Notes: generated from the letters alone by a model not told the origin. Shown: positions 1 to 14,600, numbered from the stretch's first letter. The stretch: DNA of 64,000 bases from Setaria digitata (GCA_003640385.1 RCAB01000041.1:124001-188000), one strand, 5' to 3'. A program made the numbers and translations.

Positions 1-2578
1 TTTTCTTGAAGATAAATCTAACAAGCTTAGTGTCAAAAAAAAAGGCTTGAGGTAAGGGAAACTTACCATCAAGAGTTTGTCCGGGAGCAAGCTGTATAAA
101 CTGCTCCGTGCCATTAGGTGTTTGAACACAAATAACTTGCATTTCACCCATACCGTCAGTATAATTCGCTGTCTCCTTTAATTGGGGAAATTAAAACAGA
201 AATACCTCGAAATTTTTAAAATTAGCAAATAGTCGATAAGCATTTCAAAATGCCAAAACGTACATCGTGTTTATTTGCAGCTGAACGCTTTTGGACAGCG
301 GGACTTTGAGGTTCAAGTTCCGGTGGAGCTTCATCATCGTTGGATTCGACACCATCATTAACCTGCTCTATCATATCTTCTTTTGGCAAAGTACTACCTA
401 GAATTTAAAGAAATTGCTGCTCTGTCTTTAATTTCTTAATTCCATCAGCTACAAAATTAACTTACTTTCTTCTTGTGCTTCCTGCATAGGTTGATTTCGC
501 ACCCGCTCCGCATCTATACCACTATCACAGCCATCTTCTTCACCAGCATCTGCAGTCACTAAGTCGTCGTCGGTTGCGTATATCAATTCTTCTTCTTCGA
601 AAGTAGTTTCGATAAAATCACTATCACCAAGACCAATCTCAGCATACATCACCTTCAACTTTTTTCCAAATAGAAAAATAGGACTTAGAAAAATAGAGTG
701 GAAAAAAAAATTGGCACAGTCGAAAATGAAAATTTTCAATTGAGAAATAAGTTTCAAGTCGACTCACATCATCAACATCCAACACAGGTTTTTCCTCTTC
801 GTAATAATATCGACTGAAAATGTAGAATAAAAAGACGGCAGTAAATTTAAAAATATTCACTCTCTATGGGATACATATTTTAAACAGTACAAAATGAATA
901 CTAAATGTTTGAGATAAGTGTGACATTAATAAAGTAGATGGCCGTTCCCAAAGACTATAATGATTTTTTAGTTCACCATTATGTGGGACATCGCTTAAAG
1001 AGAAAACTTCCCTACGAAATAAGAAGTGAGAGAAACAAAAAATCCTTAAAGCAAATCCAAATGGGAAGGAAAGTGGTTTCTTCCTCTTCTTTGATTAAAT
1101 AAGTTGAAACCGTCAAGAAAAGGGACTTCAAAAACCACTTCGATTTTTAGGATATTTAAAAATGATAAAAGCAGACTTTGCTCTACTATTTCTTCCTCGC
1201 CCATCTCTCTGAAGCAATTCTCTTTCTTGTAGTCTTCTTTCCTTCAGGTGTTTAGCGGCTTCATCTGAAATTCTCATAATTCCTCACCCACTTTAGGAAA
1301 TCCACTCAATTACACCAATAATTTCAGAAAGTATTTCACCTTGTTTACGTTTCGCTACTCGGACATGTGTTCGCTCAGTAGTAAGTAGAGGGGCAGTTGC
1401 TGGTACAGGTTTTCGATCCAGCCGTAACACACCTGAAACGCCATTACCACTTGGCCCATCGTACCCATAACGAATATCGCCATCAACGAATATATCACGT
1501 TTTGTTGGCGAAATACTTTTCTGCGCCTGACTTAAAATATATTGTTGGTAGCCTTCTTCTAACTCCTCCTTCCGACGATTTTCAAACTCACTCGCTGCTT
1601 TCCCAACAGCTGAAAATAAATATAACAATATATACAAGATGACCCTGTTCCATCTGTATCACAGATAGCTTTAATCCACCAAATCATTTGGGTAGCTTTA
1701 GTAGTGAAGAAAAACTGGAAATTCTTTCACAATTTAAATTTCTGAAATAAAACAAAAAAGGAAATCATACAAGCTTCAACATCAAGTTCCGTCATTGGAT
1801 CATCGTTACTGCTGACAACATCCACCGCATCATCTTCGTAGTCGTGCCCAACTTTTTCCCGATTCATAATCCTGGTTTTCTAAAATTGCTTAGCAAAATA
1901 AATTTCGCTTACAGTAGTCGGATTGAAACCTTCCTTAATTCCTACATATTTAAAACACCTAATCATGTTTAATATCGCAACAAAACTGGACTTCGAAACT
2001 TCGAAAGAATTCTCAAAGCCTTTATTTAAATATCTCAAAAAAACACTAATTAGCCTGGAAACAATTGCTTTAGCATCTCACGGTGAACGAAGGCAACTGC
2101 TGAAGAATACGGAGCACCGGTTTAAATCAACTAAGGGCTTGATGAACCTTTTTCAAAAAAAAAAAAAAGTAGAAAAAAGAACCTGTTATCATATTGAAAA
2201 GAAAAAAGCAATATCACCATAAAAAGAACTGAGATAAATGATTAAGCATCCGTGGTGATTTATATCACCAGCAGATTCTTTAAACGAGGGAAACTTATGA
2301 AGAAATGGTGAAAAGAATGGGAGAAATATTTGATTTTTTAGGGCTCGAAATTAACTAGCAGAAAACTTACCGAAACTTCATCGTTTGGAATAAGCAAACG
2401 AGTCGAATCAAATCCTAATTTCTTCACTCGTTTACCTGATTGTAATGGTTGTTCATGTTCGCAGCAAGTTCCCTCAATTTCGGGCCGACTCTGAAATTTC
2501 TTCAGACATACAGAAAGCAGTTGGTTCCTATCCAGTGTCAGATTTATCAACGTCATTTTCATTAGTACTCCGATAATG
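1..2578 (-). CDS. Acidic, probably nuclear protein, function unknown (3' end outside window)
   Basis: Not recognised. Eight consecutive exons join with matching splice phases: about 2578-2371, 1879-1771, 1609-1316, 1264-1177, 813-768, 652-466, 397-264 and 175-67. After the GT donor at 66 the gene runs off the window. The protein starts with a basic stretch (GKRVKKLGFD) and continues into acidic MNREKVGHDYEDD. Next come a charged segment (SEFENRRKEELEEGYQQYI), a basic KR-rich part (VRVAKRKQGEILSE) and a helix-forming DEAAKHLKERRLQERELL. A strongly acidic block follows (FEEEELIYATDDD, EEDGCDSGID), and the visible end is uncharged and Q-rich (EMQVICVQTPNGTEQFIQLA). Alternating acidic and basic low-complexity regions suggest a nuclear or chromatin protein; this is inference. 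The true start is unsettled: an in-frame ATG lies at 1867, but a phase-compatible upstream exon (2371-2578) argues for an earlier one. The donors at 315-314 of the 1316 exon and at 176 (GTCTGC) are weak. Confidence 0.55.
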
Positions 2579-2764
2579 AACATAAAATTTTAGTATAAGG
2601 TATTGATTTCATCCTATGTGTTCCATATATTTAAGAACAAATTTCAACAGTCATTTCTCACTCAAAATTCTATGAATGAAAGAACAAACACTTCGAGTCC
2701 TCAAATACCCGCTAAGCCTTAAAATGAAAATATATTTACCTTGTTTAAAACTAGAGGGTCAAAT

Positions 2765-3393
2765 CAATCTTGATTACCTGTTAAAAGATCATTAATACCA
2801 TCAACGAAATTGCTCATTCTATCTATCTCTATAAATGATCTTTATACTGTAATAACACTAGTTAAAAGAATAGCATTTTATTGCTACCGTAACTAAGGAA
2901 GCTCACCCGCAAATCTCCTCGGATATCAGGAAACGGTTTTCTTTTGGTTCTTTTTCCGACATCACCTGAAATTTTGGAATTAATCCATGAAATGGCAGTT
3001 TCCACATAACCACGACAACTAAACAGCTCTTCTAATTTATTGAAGAAAATGGATAATAGATAGGAGTAGAAGGATATGAACACGTTTGGTACAATAAATG
3101 TATGGAACCTGATCCAACTGTAGTTTCATTTGTTGCAACACTGATACCTTGATGCTTGATACTGAAATTGTATAGCTGTTTAGCACTGAAAAAGTTTTTT
3201 CCCCCTTCTTTTTTTGCCATAAGATTTGGAGACATATAAGAATTAAACCATAATCAGAAGTATCTTCTCATAGGAACAAATAATCGAATAGAAAAACTGG
3301 TGATAAACCTTTATTCTTACCTTTCACGACTAAAACCACTGTTTTCTTCCTCAGTTCGCCCTTTTCCACGTGTTTTCCGCGCACTTCTGCTAT
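2765..3393 (-). other. Candidate 5' exons of the acidic-protein gene
   Basis: Three blocks look exon-like on the minus strand. The first, 3393 to about 3328, sits between a CTTTTTTTAG acceptor and a GTAAGA donor and is rich in R/K/G. The second is about 2968-2910, between TTTCAG and GTGAGC, and is also basic or contains an ATG reading MSEKEPKENRF. The third is about 2818-2777, before a GTAATC donor, with an ATG reading MSNFVDGINDLL. No single reading frame links all three cleanly, so some may be alternative first exons or chance. Basic composition fits the gene downstream, but the link is inferred. Confidence 0.25.
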
Positions 3394-5645
3394 CTAAAAA
3401 AAGAAAAAAAAAAAAAAATGATTGTCTTCATCACACCAAAAAACCGGCATTATACTTTTTCATGACACGAAATTTAATCTTTTAATTTAATTAAAACCGA
3501 TCAGCAACAAGAAAATGCCTGAAAACGTATTTCGCGGACAATCGGCAGCAATCTGCTATTGCAGTAATTTATGGAGCAAATTTACCTATATATATTTCAA
3601 ATACAGTAATGTTTCTGCAAGCAAGTTAACCCGATCAACGTGAATTTAATTAAATTATGAATTCCCAACGGACTTTATTTCCCAGAAAGTCTTTCGTATT
3701 ACTAAGTCAGATTTCACACCAAAAACTTTAGCATACAACTCGAAATTTTCATACATATTCTGACATGACCTTCAGTGGTTAAACTTCGGTTAATTTCATT
3801 TTCCTTTAGAGACAATTCCACTTTAATATTTAAGAAGTGACATGTCGAATAGAGAAAGAAAGCAACTTGCTTACTAGGTAAGGGAAAACAAATGGATTTC
3901 TTAATTCTTATAGTCAAAAATGAAATGCTAATTAACTAGGCAATTAACGATAAAAAGGAGTGAAATTAACTTTATATGATAACTGTAACAGACAAACAAC
4001 ACTGCTGCTTACTATCAACTACACTCTTATTCAAAAGAAATTCTTATGTTCATCCCGGTATTCACCATCCTCCATGCTACGGAACAGTTTCGGGAATTAA
4101 CCTCATATTCTTGGGTTTAACTTTGCAAAACTTCCAAATCCTTCTTTAGAAATCAATCTAAAAAGATATGAAAGCCTCATCATAAAGTGACCTTCAGACA
4201 TGTATTGTTGTGGTAACTGTTATCGTATTTTACCACCAAATAAACCAACCAATACGTTATAGCTCTGCACCAGCACCTTGAAACGATTTCCTGTTGGTCT
4301 CGTCTGGAATATACTAGGATGATTAGTTCTGAGAGTAATACTAAATGTTGAAGGGATCGTTCATTCGCGATGTTATGTGGGGTTTCCCTTTATGTCAGTA
4401 GTTTTGTGTCGTGGTACCGCGGTACACCAGTACAGTTTGCGGGGGACGAAAACACAACTGAACCTTCCATTATGATGCTGCGTGTACATCTTATCGACCG
4501 ATGACATCATCTACACCAATGAACATCATTTCTTTGCGGGACGAAATGAAACACTTCAGACCAGCAATGCGCTCATTAAGCCATTCATGAGGTACGAGTT
4601 CCAAGTTCGTTCTTTTTCTTGGTATCGTTTTGCTATATACTGCAAAGCTGAGATAAGGCGTTTGTCGGAGGAGCTGTCCAGCAGAATGTAAAATAGAGCA
4701 ACAGTTCAACAAATGCATTCACGCGCACAACACGCAGTAGTAGGGATTAATCGAGATGCATCAGCAACAATCCTTGTCGCAAAGTCAAAATTATTACATC
4801 TCTTTGTGATAATTCCAAATTACTAGGCTTCAGATCACCAGATCTAGTTTATGTCCCGGAAAAGGAATAGAGTCACAATTATTCCCACATATGCTGATTA
4901 AACCTCATTTTTTTTTACTTCTAGTCGCTTTTCTGGCTGGTACGAGATAACGCATTTGATGAAGGCTTATCTTAGTGCGCATTTATGCACGGAAATTGTC
5001 AAACTGTCAATAATTTTTTTAGGAAGATAAAAAAACGTCATACAAAACATAATAAAAAATATGCATCGTTGAGTGAATTTTTTGAACCCGTTAGGGTTAC
5101 GCACCACTAGAATCTGCCAAAGGAGAAGGGCCAAGATATCACAGGCATGGTGGCATGTATTGACTGGGGAAGTCATGTGCAAAGTGCAAGAAAATATTTC
5201 CTGAGCTTAAATACAGGAAGTTATAACAAGGCAGAAAGAGACCATTAATGTGTGCCGAAAAGGAGTATTTCAGTTGAAATATAACTAAATCTGGCACAAA
5301 GTCAAACGCGTCAAAATTTCTAATGTACAAATAGAACGATACACTTCGCAACCTAAACTTCCTTGCAGATTATTGTATTAATGTTTTCAATCACAACATC
5401 AAAATAACTTCACAGGACCAAGATGCTAAATACATTATATCTGACTGTCATTTTAGTATAAATCCAATTATATAAATCTAATCTTCAACCTCCGCTTTAA
5501 AACTGTTTAGAAACTTAATATGATAAACAGCTGGAATAAATTGCAAATTTTGGAAACCATTTCTTTTTACAAAATTCTATGATGACCCTAAAAATATTAC
5601 AGAGCTATTTTGAATCTGTTCGGCGGCCATTTCCTGCAACTCGGC
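3394..5645. other. Intergenic interval, nothing coding recognised
   Basis: This lies between the 5' side of the acidic-protein gene and the 3' end of TMF1. Short overlapping open frames occur on both strands around 4482-4718 and 4967-5351, but they have no splice-site framing and no recognisable motif. The interval probably contains the TMF1 3' UTR next to 5646 and a promoter for the gene to the left. Confidence 0.5.
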
Positions 5646-8600
5646 TTAACTTTTTCCCAAGAAATATTCCATCTGAAAAAAATAAAAATTAAGTCAGAAT
5701 GCTCTGAAACCTGATCAGAGGAAAGGCGATTCAAGGACACTAAGAAACAAGTAATTCTAATGAAAGGATATACCGAAAATAAGTGAATGTTCTTACCCGG
5801 ATTACCTTACTCAGGATGTAAAATCACGAAAACGATTGGTGAGGAATCGAAATTTCCCATCCCGATTATCAGTTTCCTCTACCAACTTCACTTAACCGAA
5901 GAAAGAAATCATTTCTGCCACTTTTTTTCTTTTAGCTATTTTTACGAAGCAATAACTTCTCTGGTGAAAAAAAAAAAAAAAATGACTCCTTGCTTTTCAA
6001 AAGAACGGAATATCAAAATATGTATGCCATCTCATGGGTAATAACTAAAAATCCAAACTATTACCTGGTCCTTCAGTAATTTCTTAACATCAGCTAAATC
6101 GAGTTCAAGCTCTTCGACTCGTTCAATTTTTTCGCCGTGTGCCTCCAACAAATTTTCATAGCGCAACCTCAGTGCCTGCAATTTAATTTATTTTGGTAAA
6201 CTCCTTTCTGTAAACTATTGTCAGCTTCACTGAAGTCATCATAAGTGATTAGTTAACGGATATCGAGTCGAAAAAGAGATTACCAAAATAGATCATGCCA
6301 CTTTTTTTCAGGCTAAGATTTTTAAATACCTGAGAGTTGGATTTCTTTTTCGAAAAGAAACTCTTTGAGGAATTGGAATTTCTTTTAAAGAACTCGCAGA
6401 TAATACATCCAAGATCAGATCCAGAAAACAATAACTAATAAAAATAAAATTACTGGGAAGTTTAAATGAGCTTTCCCGATAACTTAGCCCTAAAACTTCA
6501 CAAACCTGTAATTCATGTCGAAGCACACCCAAGTACTGAATTTCGGTTTCCATTGACGAGATTTTCTCTTCAAGCACAGAAATTTGTCGCATAGATTGCT
6601 CATATTTTGTTAAGGCATCAGCTAACTCTATCTTAATAAATAAAAGTATCAGTCTTATAAATGGATTAAGAATCTATAAAATATGATACCTAAATTTCAA
6701 CTAGAAGAAATCAATTGTAAAAATTATTCTCAAAGCCTGCAGTAATGGTGATTTTAATTCTCATGTTAACTTATTTCTAAATCTACAAACCTAAATAGTT
6801 TTAATTTTTTTTAAACATTTGCTTAACTCCTGTACGTTTGCACTGAATACAAAAAATTTGCTTGTCTATGTCCACTATAAATTCAAACTAAACTATGATG
6901 TCGCAAATAAAGAGACTGCTGACATAGTGAACCTCTTTATCATGCAATTTTCTTCCTCAACTACTTATGAATGGATATAAAGAAAAATCGCTTCAATAAT
7001 GAAATGAAAAAAATACCTGAACTACATGATTTGGTATATTTAACATAAAAGGATGATCGTTCGTTAGAGGATCATCTACCTTGCCTGGCTCTATTAAGCA
7101 TTCATCACCTTGATTTCTCGGCTTGTGCAATTCTTTTTCTAAAGCTTCGGAATACTTCTTAGCTTCATCTAGTTCATTTTGCTGAAATTCAAAAAAAAAA
7201 AAAGAAAAAATTACTTTCCACTATGCATCAATTCTAATAAATTCGAAGCATGAATTAAAATTTCTAATTCATTTATTTATTAAAATCCTGTCCAACAGAA
7301 GCGTTCTTAAATATCTGAGCCTAAATTCTTGTATAATTTTATGAGAGCAAAGCAAATTAGGAAAATGCATTAAATAACAATCTTAAGAACGAAAGCATAA
7401 CAGAATTTTAAAAAAATCTCCCAAGCTCCAATGAATAAATAGATAAAAGAATACACGAGAAAATATTGTACTTTTTGTGCAATACGTTTCTTCATCGCAT
7501 CTGTTTCTTCGTTTAGCCGTGCATAAACTCTGCTAATTTCATCCTCCTTTCCACTCAAAGCTTTTGTCAAATCTTCTACTCGACTCAACAACTTCTTTGA
7601 ATTCAGTTCCAACCTTAAGAAAGTAATTAGCACTACCATATTCAGCCGACAAAACTTCACCACTCAAATGTAAAGCTTATGTGGTGAAAACTTTAATTAA
7701 TAAAAGTCTGCTATTGATATATCAACTTCAGATAACGACGCGATGGAAATCAAGAAAGCACAACACACACCACATTATTCCACATTTAATAAACACCACA
7801 TTTTATGATTCTCCTTGCTCGAACATTCTACTAATAGTGATCTAAATTGAAAGCTACTTCAACCATAAAATATAACTAACATAAAATTCTGCTGCTCAAC
7901 CTGTTGTGCACGTTCATTAAGCTTTTCTATCGTCATTAAACTTTCTCGTACAGTCTCTCGCAGCTAAAAAAAAGTTGATCCATATAAATAATATAATCGT
8001 AAGCTCCCTTATGGAGAATTTAGGTAAAGAACCTGGAACCCAAAATCTCCACCGCAACTTTCATTGTTATGTTAAAAGATCGCAAGTTTTCAAACAGTTT
8101 TTCTTTTATATGTAATGGAAGTTGATGGAATTTTACAGGAGTGGCATATGTCAAAAAACCAAAATATAATCGAAAAACATCTGTTACAAATTTGATTCGA
8201 GAATTAACTTATTGATAATAACGCTTACTGAGTCCTGATATTCAACTCCCAATAAATACTAAATTCAAGCATCTTTCTTGAAGTTAATTAGAAATTCTAA
8301 GCCTTGTGCATGCGTAAAATTAAAATAAAAGTCAACGGATATCTTCAGATTCAAAATCAGGGCACTGTCGGTGGAACATATTAAATACAGTCGTAAAAAG
8401 AAATTAACATATTGTGTTTTCGTAAGTTGAAGATCGCATCGGGGAAATACTAGTCTGATCTATTCACAAACAAAAACAAAATGAATCTTTTAACTGATAT
8501 TTCTTGCAGTGGAATATGGAATACATCACAGCAATGCTATTTATTCTCATACACTTAATACATAGTCCCTTCCCTTATAGTAATATTATATTATATGTAG

Positions 8601-11600
8601 ACAAAAGCTTAGAGAAGGAAATAAATAAATAATAAAGGATACGAAATATTAACAAATGGAAATCCTAATAAATTACTTCCGAATATTATATACAATTAAT
8701 TAATATTTTCAGCTGAAAATTATATACCATTACGATTACTGCTTCCAAATCAAGTACTAGCTTGGGGAATTTATGAATTCCACAACTGCTTTTTCCTTTG
8801 CAATGAAATTCCCACAATTCGGTTCAAGCATGGATAAGCGAAATTTAGCTAACACAGAAATACCTTCTAGGATGCTGAAATTCATTGTATATTGTTACAA
8901 ATCGTGGCGTTTAAATTCCCTTATTTTTATAACTAGTGATGAATGATGCAAATCAGAAGAAAAACTATACTACATAACAGGAAAAAAGGGAACAAGAGCT
9001 GGCGAGGTTAAATAAGAAAAGCTTATGCTTATCCAAAAATTTAAATAACCATAGATTATACTTCATGAGGAAATCTTAAAAAATTTCTTCCGTTGATTGA
9101 AAATATATTGATATTCTACAGGGAATTACAAAATTAATATTCTCTAAAAATAATGACAACTAATATCCTCTAAACTAGTACTATGAACATTTTTCACAGC
9201 TAAAGGACAATTTCGGTACTTCAGTTTGGGTGATTGAATCCCACTGCACACCATCGAAAAATGGTTCTTTCTTTACAACTTCAGCACCACCGGATTCAGT
9301 CGAACCCAAACGATCCGCTACTTCTATAACCAGCAATTTCTTCACAATATTTGCAGCACTTTCCGGAAAATCATCCGGAATCTTATATTTGGCACTCATG
9401 ACTCGTCGATAAATAAGATATTCACATACATCGTGGAATGCATGTTTTCCAGTAAGTAATTGATAAATGATAGCACCTAAAGCCCAGTAATCGCAGGCTT
9501 GCTGCACTGGTTCACCTTTTAATACTTCAGGACTAACGAACTGTGCTGTACCAACAAAGGAACCTCGGCGTCTTTGACCTTCAGGTCCCTTACTTTCTTT
9601 ATTTGGCTTTGCACGATCAAGAATCTTCGCAGAACCAAAATCCGAAACAAGGATATGACCGGTTTCAGAGATTAAAATATTTTCTGGTTTCAAATCCCGA
9701 TGAATGATCTTCAGCGCATGCAAATGTTCCAGTGCTACGACAATTTCACTGCTATAAAACCGTGTCACTTTCAAATCAAATTTTCCACCAGATTTTCGCA
9801 TTAACTTCAGCAAATCACCTTTCTTAGCTAATGTCATTATGATATAAAGATTTTCACTATCCTGAAATGTGCACATGATTTGTGCGACAAATGGATGTTT
9901 TCCGCCGTTACTCGACAATCGGATCAAGGCCTCCTTTTCCCGGAAAACATAATCGATTTTTCTTTCACGAATTATTTGCTTTTTGAAGCAAACTTTCGCT
10001 GCAAATTCTCTTCCTGTACTTCGTTCTTTGACATGATACACGGTGGAAAATGATCCTTCGCCCACTTCTTTTAAAAATATGAAATCTGATCGAGTTCTCA
10101 TTTCATTCGATTTTTCTTCACCTCCTGTTAGCTGCTTCGATTGATCGATAGCATCAGAATGACATGCCACATGCTCAATATTAATATTCTTATCGTCCTG
10201 CAAATAGTGAAATAAGAGACGCTTCGGCACGAACACTTACTAATAAATGCTTACAGTGATCAAAATGCCTTGGCGTCTCCAGGTTCACATTTGCAAGACG
10301 CTTATATTAGATGCCTCAAAACCATGAAACAACGAACCAAGAGACGCCCTCACTAAAATAAAAGTCAATGTTCAACGCCACAATTACTCCTCCACCAATT
10401 CTTTTAAGTTCCAAATTTTCAATCATATTTCCTCCGGAATTGGAAAACTTTTGTTTCCGGGAAGCTGCTGTCAAGGTGCAAATTCACTATCGAAGGAACG
10501 CTAGTTGTAATTTAATCAGTTTAGTACGTCCAATTTTAAGGAAAGAGAAAAAAATTAAGAAAAGTTCTTGTTTAGTAAGTATTGTGTATGTAACATTTAC
10601 TGCACAACTCAAAATAGAAACTAAGCAATGAATGCCTTAGCACAGGCAGTAAAAAAAAATCAGTGCAAATAGTAGAAAAATCAGCTCGTATACATTAAGC
10701 TTTGTAATAAGGCATTAAAATATTTGTAGTTGGAAGAAATTGCTTCCAAAACCTCAGAGTTGCTTAAGATAAGAGAATATCTAATACTTTATTAATTATA
10801 TCAACATAACATTCTCTGATATCTCAATATCTTCCCTTCCACATTTGCGAGAACAGTTGAATTTATCCCTAATATAGCTTTGTTTCTATCTCTAATATTC
10901 TCTTTCTGCTCGAATACAACTGTTCTACTTCTCTTATTTTCTACTACATTACCTTTATCCACCAGTTCAACAGCGAATGATGAAATAAAAAAAATTAATA
11001 GGAAAAACAAATTTTCAAATTCTCACCTTTCCATTTTCTTTATTTTTCTCTTCAATTTCCAAAAAAAGTCGCTCTGAAAAAGAAACAAAAATATATCTGA
11101 AATGATAATTTTGCAATAACAATAACGAGATGTTTTCTAAGCTCACCCACCGCACGCATATCTCAACGTACAATGTATAAGTGATTATAATGTTCCGATA
11201 ATCACAGCTTTTACGGGAGGAGTTATTTTATCCACTAAACTAGGGTCAAAATCGGAATTTTTTTAATTATGCTTAAAATGCTTACAATTTTTTATATGCT
11301 TATACATATAAAAAACTAACATATTATGTAAGCAGCCATCTATTATTAATGAGAAATCAGGAACAGGTGCATAGTGGCAATGTGTCAAGCTTCATTCACC
11401 TCGAAACAGAAGAGAGTACTAAGTGCTTTCTAATTTACTATCGGATAATAAACTATTTAAACGACAGTTTTGCAAAAAAAAACTCTACTAATCAATAAAT
11501 ACCTTTTTCTGAGTTCAGCACACTAATAGTTATTTCTTTCTCAGCTACAATCTGTTCACATTCGTTGTCTTTTGTAGAAATTGTTTTTTCTAAATTCTGT

Positions 11601-14600
11601 ATCGATTCCAGCAACGGAGCACTAACTAAATTAAAAAGTAGTTGAAAATTGAAACTTAAAATTGAAAATGCACGAAGAGCATGATATTTTGAATTATATA
11701 TTTTAAGAGACAAACTTTACCAGCAGCAATCATTTCGGCATTGTTTTGATGTGTTTCCATCATCTCACCAAGTCTCTGCAACGACAATCAGGAATCAAAG
11801 TGATTACAAATTTTATCATTTGTATCATCGACAGTTACAAATAAGTAATGGAATTCTCAGAGATTATCCTAGAAATAATAAAGGAATTCTCAGAGATTAT
11901 CCTAGAAATAACAAACTCATTACTAGCATTAAAGTTTTAACAGCCACTACAACAAAATTTTCGGCTTGTCTATATGTTTAAACTGCTGCAGTTGAGAAGT
12001 TAGTGACAAAAACTGGTAAAAAAAATGAATAAATGCATCAAAAACCTTTACCTTTATAACCCATAAATATGTATAAAATATAACCTTTTCCAACGAATCG
12101 ATGTAAGCCGACTGCAGCTCATTTCTTTTTTTTTCTTCCTCAAGGTCTGCGTTTAAACCTGTAATAAAGCCTTAAAGTTCCAGATATCTGATACTCCTAT
12201 TTCAAAATCTGTATTATTGATGTTAAAAAATAACCAAGAAAATTTTAAGAAACTGGAATAAAAAATTAATATAAAATGATTCAAAACATTATTAAAACAA
12301 TGAAAATGATTAGACAACTCAAATTAGCCATAACATAATTGCAGCACGAAAGTATCTAAAGCATAGCGCTGTTAGCAAAAGAATTAATGTACCGAATTTA
12401 TTGGCATACTCACTGTAAGGATCCCCAAAAACGTGGAGAGAAAAAAAAATTCGAGAGTGAAGAAACCGTGAACTGACTGTTAAGCAGAAATCATGTAACA
12501 AAAATCTAGCAAAAAAGTCCTAAAATGAAAAATAAAAATTCACCTCGAGTGACTTCTTCAACACTCTTTGACGACATTTCTTTTTGCTTTACTTTCATCG
12601 AAGCCTCCTCAAGAGCAGTTTCCAACCTCTAAACAAAACCTGATCACTGAAGTTTCAAATCAAAAATTGAAGCAAACTTTAGAATAATTTAAAATCAATC
12701 TGTAAGCTGTGCGATAGAAATTTAAGATATAAAAGTTTACAAAGACTGATTTTATGAAAAGAGGCGTAGTTCTCGAAACACCGAGCCTCAGTTAATGCTT
12801 TAAAATTTAAGTAACAAAGATGATTTCTTAATACCTACAAAGTTACACGCCTATAGAAGTTATCATTAAAATAAAGAGCTAAAACATATATATGCTGTAA
12901 AACTGGAAAACTTCAGACAATTCACTACCTTCAATTCTTCATCCGCTAATTCCCGGCTGGCTTCCGACTGCTGAACATCTGCTAACAGTTTATTGATCTT
13001 ATCTTCTTTTCTTTTCAAATCAGTTGTTAAACCTTCATTAGCTACTTTCATTTCCGCTAAGTCCCATTCCAGAGATTTCACTATGTCTGAAAGATTAACT
13101 GATTAATTCTAATCACCAAAAAAATAGTTAAAAAAAAAATGCGAAATTTACTTCTTAATTTGGTAACTTCTGCCGCAAGACCACGGACTTCTTCACGAGC
13201 AAGATCACGATCAGTTTCCGCCTCGACACCTTTTTTTGCTAGCTGTTCCTGCTCAGCCAAGCTTGCTCTAAGCTTTTTAAGCTCTTTCGTCAATTTTCCA
13301 TTCGTCTCGGCCAGTTTCTCACCTGCATTTAAATTCATTGACGCCACAATTACGGTGAGCATAAGTCACCATTTTAAAATTTAAAAAGAAAATTTAAGCT
13401 AGCGTTAACTACAGGAAACTTACCTTCTTGCAAAAGGTCAGCTAATTTCATCTCCTTCTCATTCAATTTCTTCATAAGTTTGGCTTCTGTTGTGCTAAAA
13501 AGTGTATTTTTCATTAGGGAGTTTTAAAATAAATTCAAAGAATTAAGAGAATTTCAAAAGCACTTTTGTTGTATTCGCACTGCTTTCAGAGCAAGCAATT
13601 CTTTCGATTTTGCTTCCAGTCTCTGGTTCTGGAATTGAAGATCACGGATCCGTCTCTCCTGATACTGAATTTGTGTTTTCAAATGAGCAATATCAGCATT
13701 ACTTGATTGTTTGCCACTGAAACTGTTACTACCTTCTTCTTTCACCTGCAATTTCAATATATCATTCAGGAAAAAATGGAGTTCCTACGCGAACTGTAGT
13801 AGATAAGAGATGTTAGAATTCCAAACTATTAATGCTTTCTCTCTTTACAGCAGTTTTTGTAGAAAGCTTTAAACGCTGCAGAAGAATATTAATATTATGA
13901 TTGTACTATTTTTTTGTCAAGAAAAAAATTCGCAATTCGAAACATAATTATATGGTACTGAAAAGTGAGTATTATAGGCATTTCAAGCTACGTCAAATAC
14001 TAAAATAAATCCTCATGAAATATGTTAAGTAGAATAGGGACTAGTAGCACCCAATAGTTTGACGATCGACTGATACAAGTGTTTTTATGGAAATTATAAC
14101 AAATATCATTTATGGATTATGGTCGTGACATAGTAAGGAAACACTTAATCGAATAATAGAAAGTCATTAGCACCACTGTAGATACCATAAATATTTATAA
14201 TTGCTTTTTTCTAGGTTTCTCTACAAATATTTACAAAAAAAAAAAAACCTAGAAAACAATGAAAAGGAACATTTTTTAAACAATTTTAACATCGGTTACC
14301 TGTTGTTGCGTTTCTGTGACAGAAGTGTCTGATGGAAAAATAGAAGTTTTTGGCGGTACACTACTGGCCGAGCTGCAACGATAATTTATTGAACTTGAAT
14401 AATGAACAGCTGTCATGATCAACAATTGTAAAAGGAACTTATTAAGCTAAGTACCATGAATCGCTCTGACGCAGTATTTCAAAGTCACTTGAAATAAGCG
14501 TTAGTGTATCGTCATGGTGCTTATCCATCTTATTCAATGAACTTCCCAGAACACCTTGCTTGGTAACATCCTAAACAACAATCTTGAAACAAAAAAGAAA

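Noticed and set aside
1923..2222. Plus-strand 99-aa lysine-rich open frame
   Set aside because: It covers an intron of the minus-strand acidic-protein gene, ends in a poly-A-derived KKKK run, and has no motif.
4482..4718. Overlapping open frames on both strands
   Set aside because: The stretch is somewhat less AT-rich, but neither frame has splice framing or a recognisable motif, and both cannot be coding.
10368..10631. Plus-strand 87-aa frame next to the kinase gene
   Set aside because: It has no motif and lies within the TMF1 intron. Its composition follows the AT-rich background.
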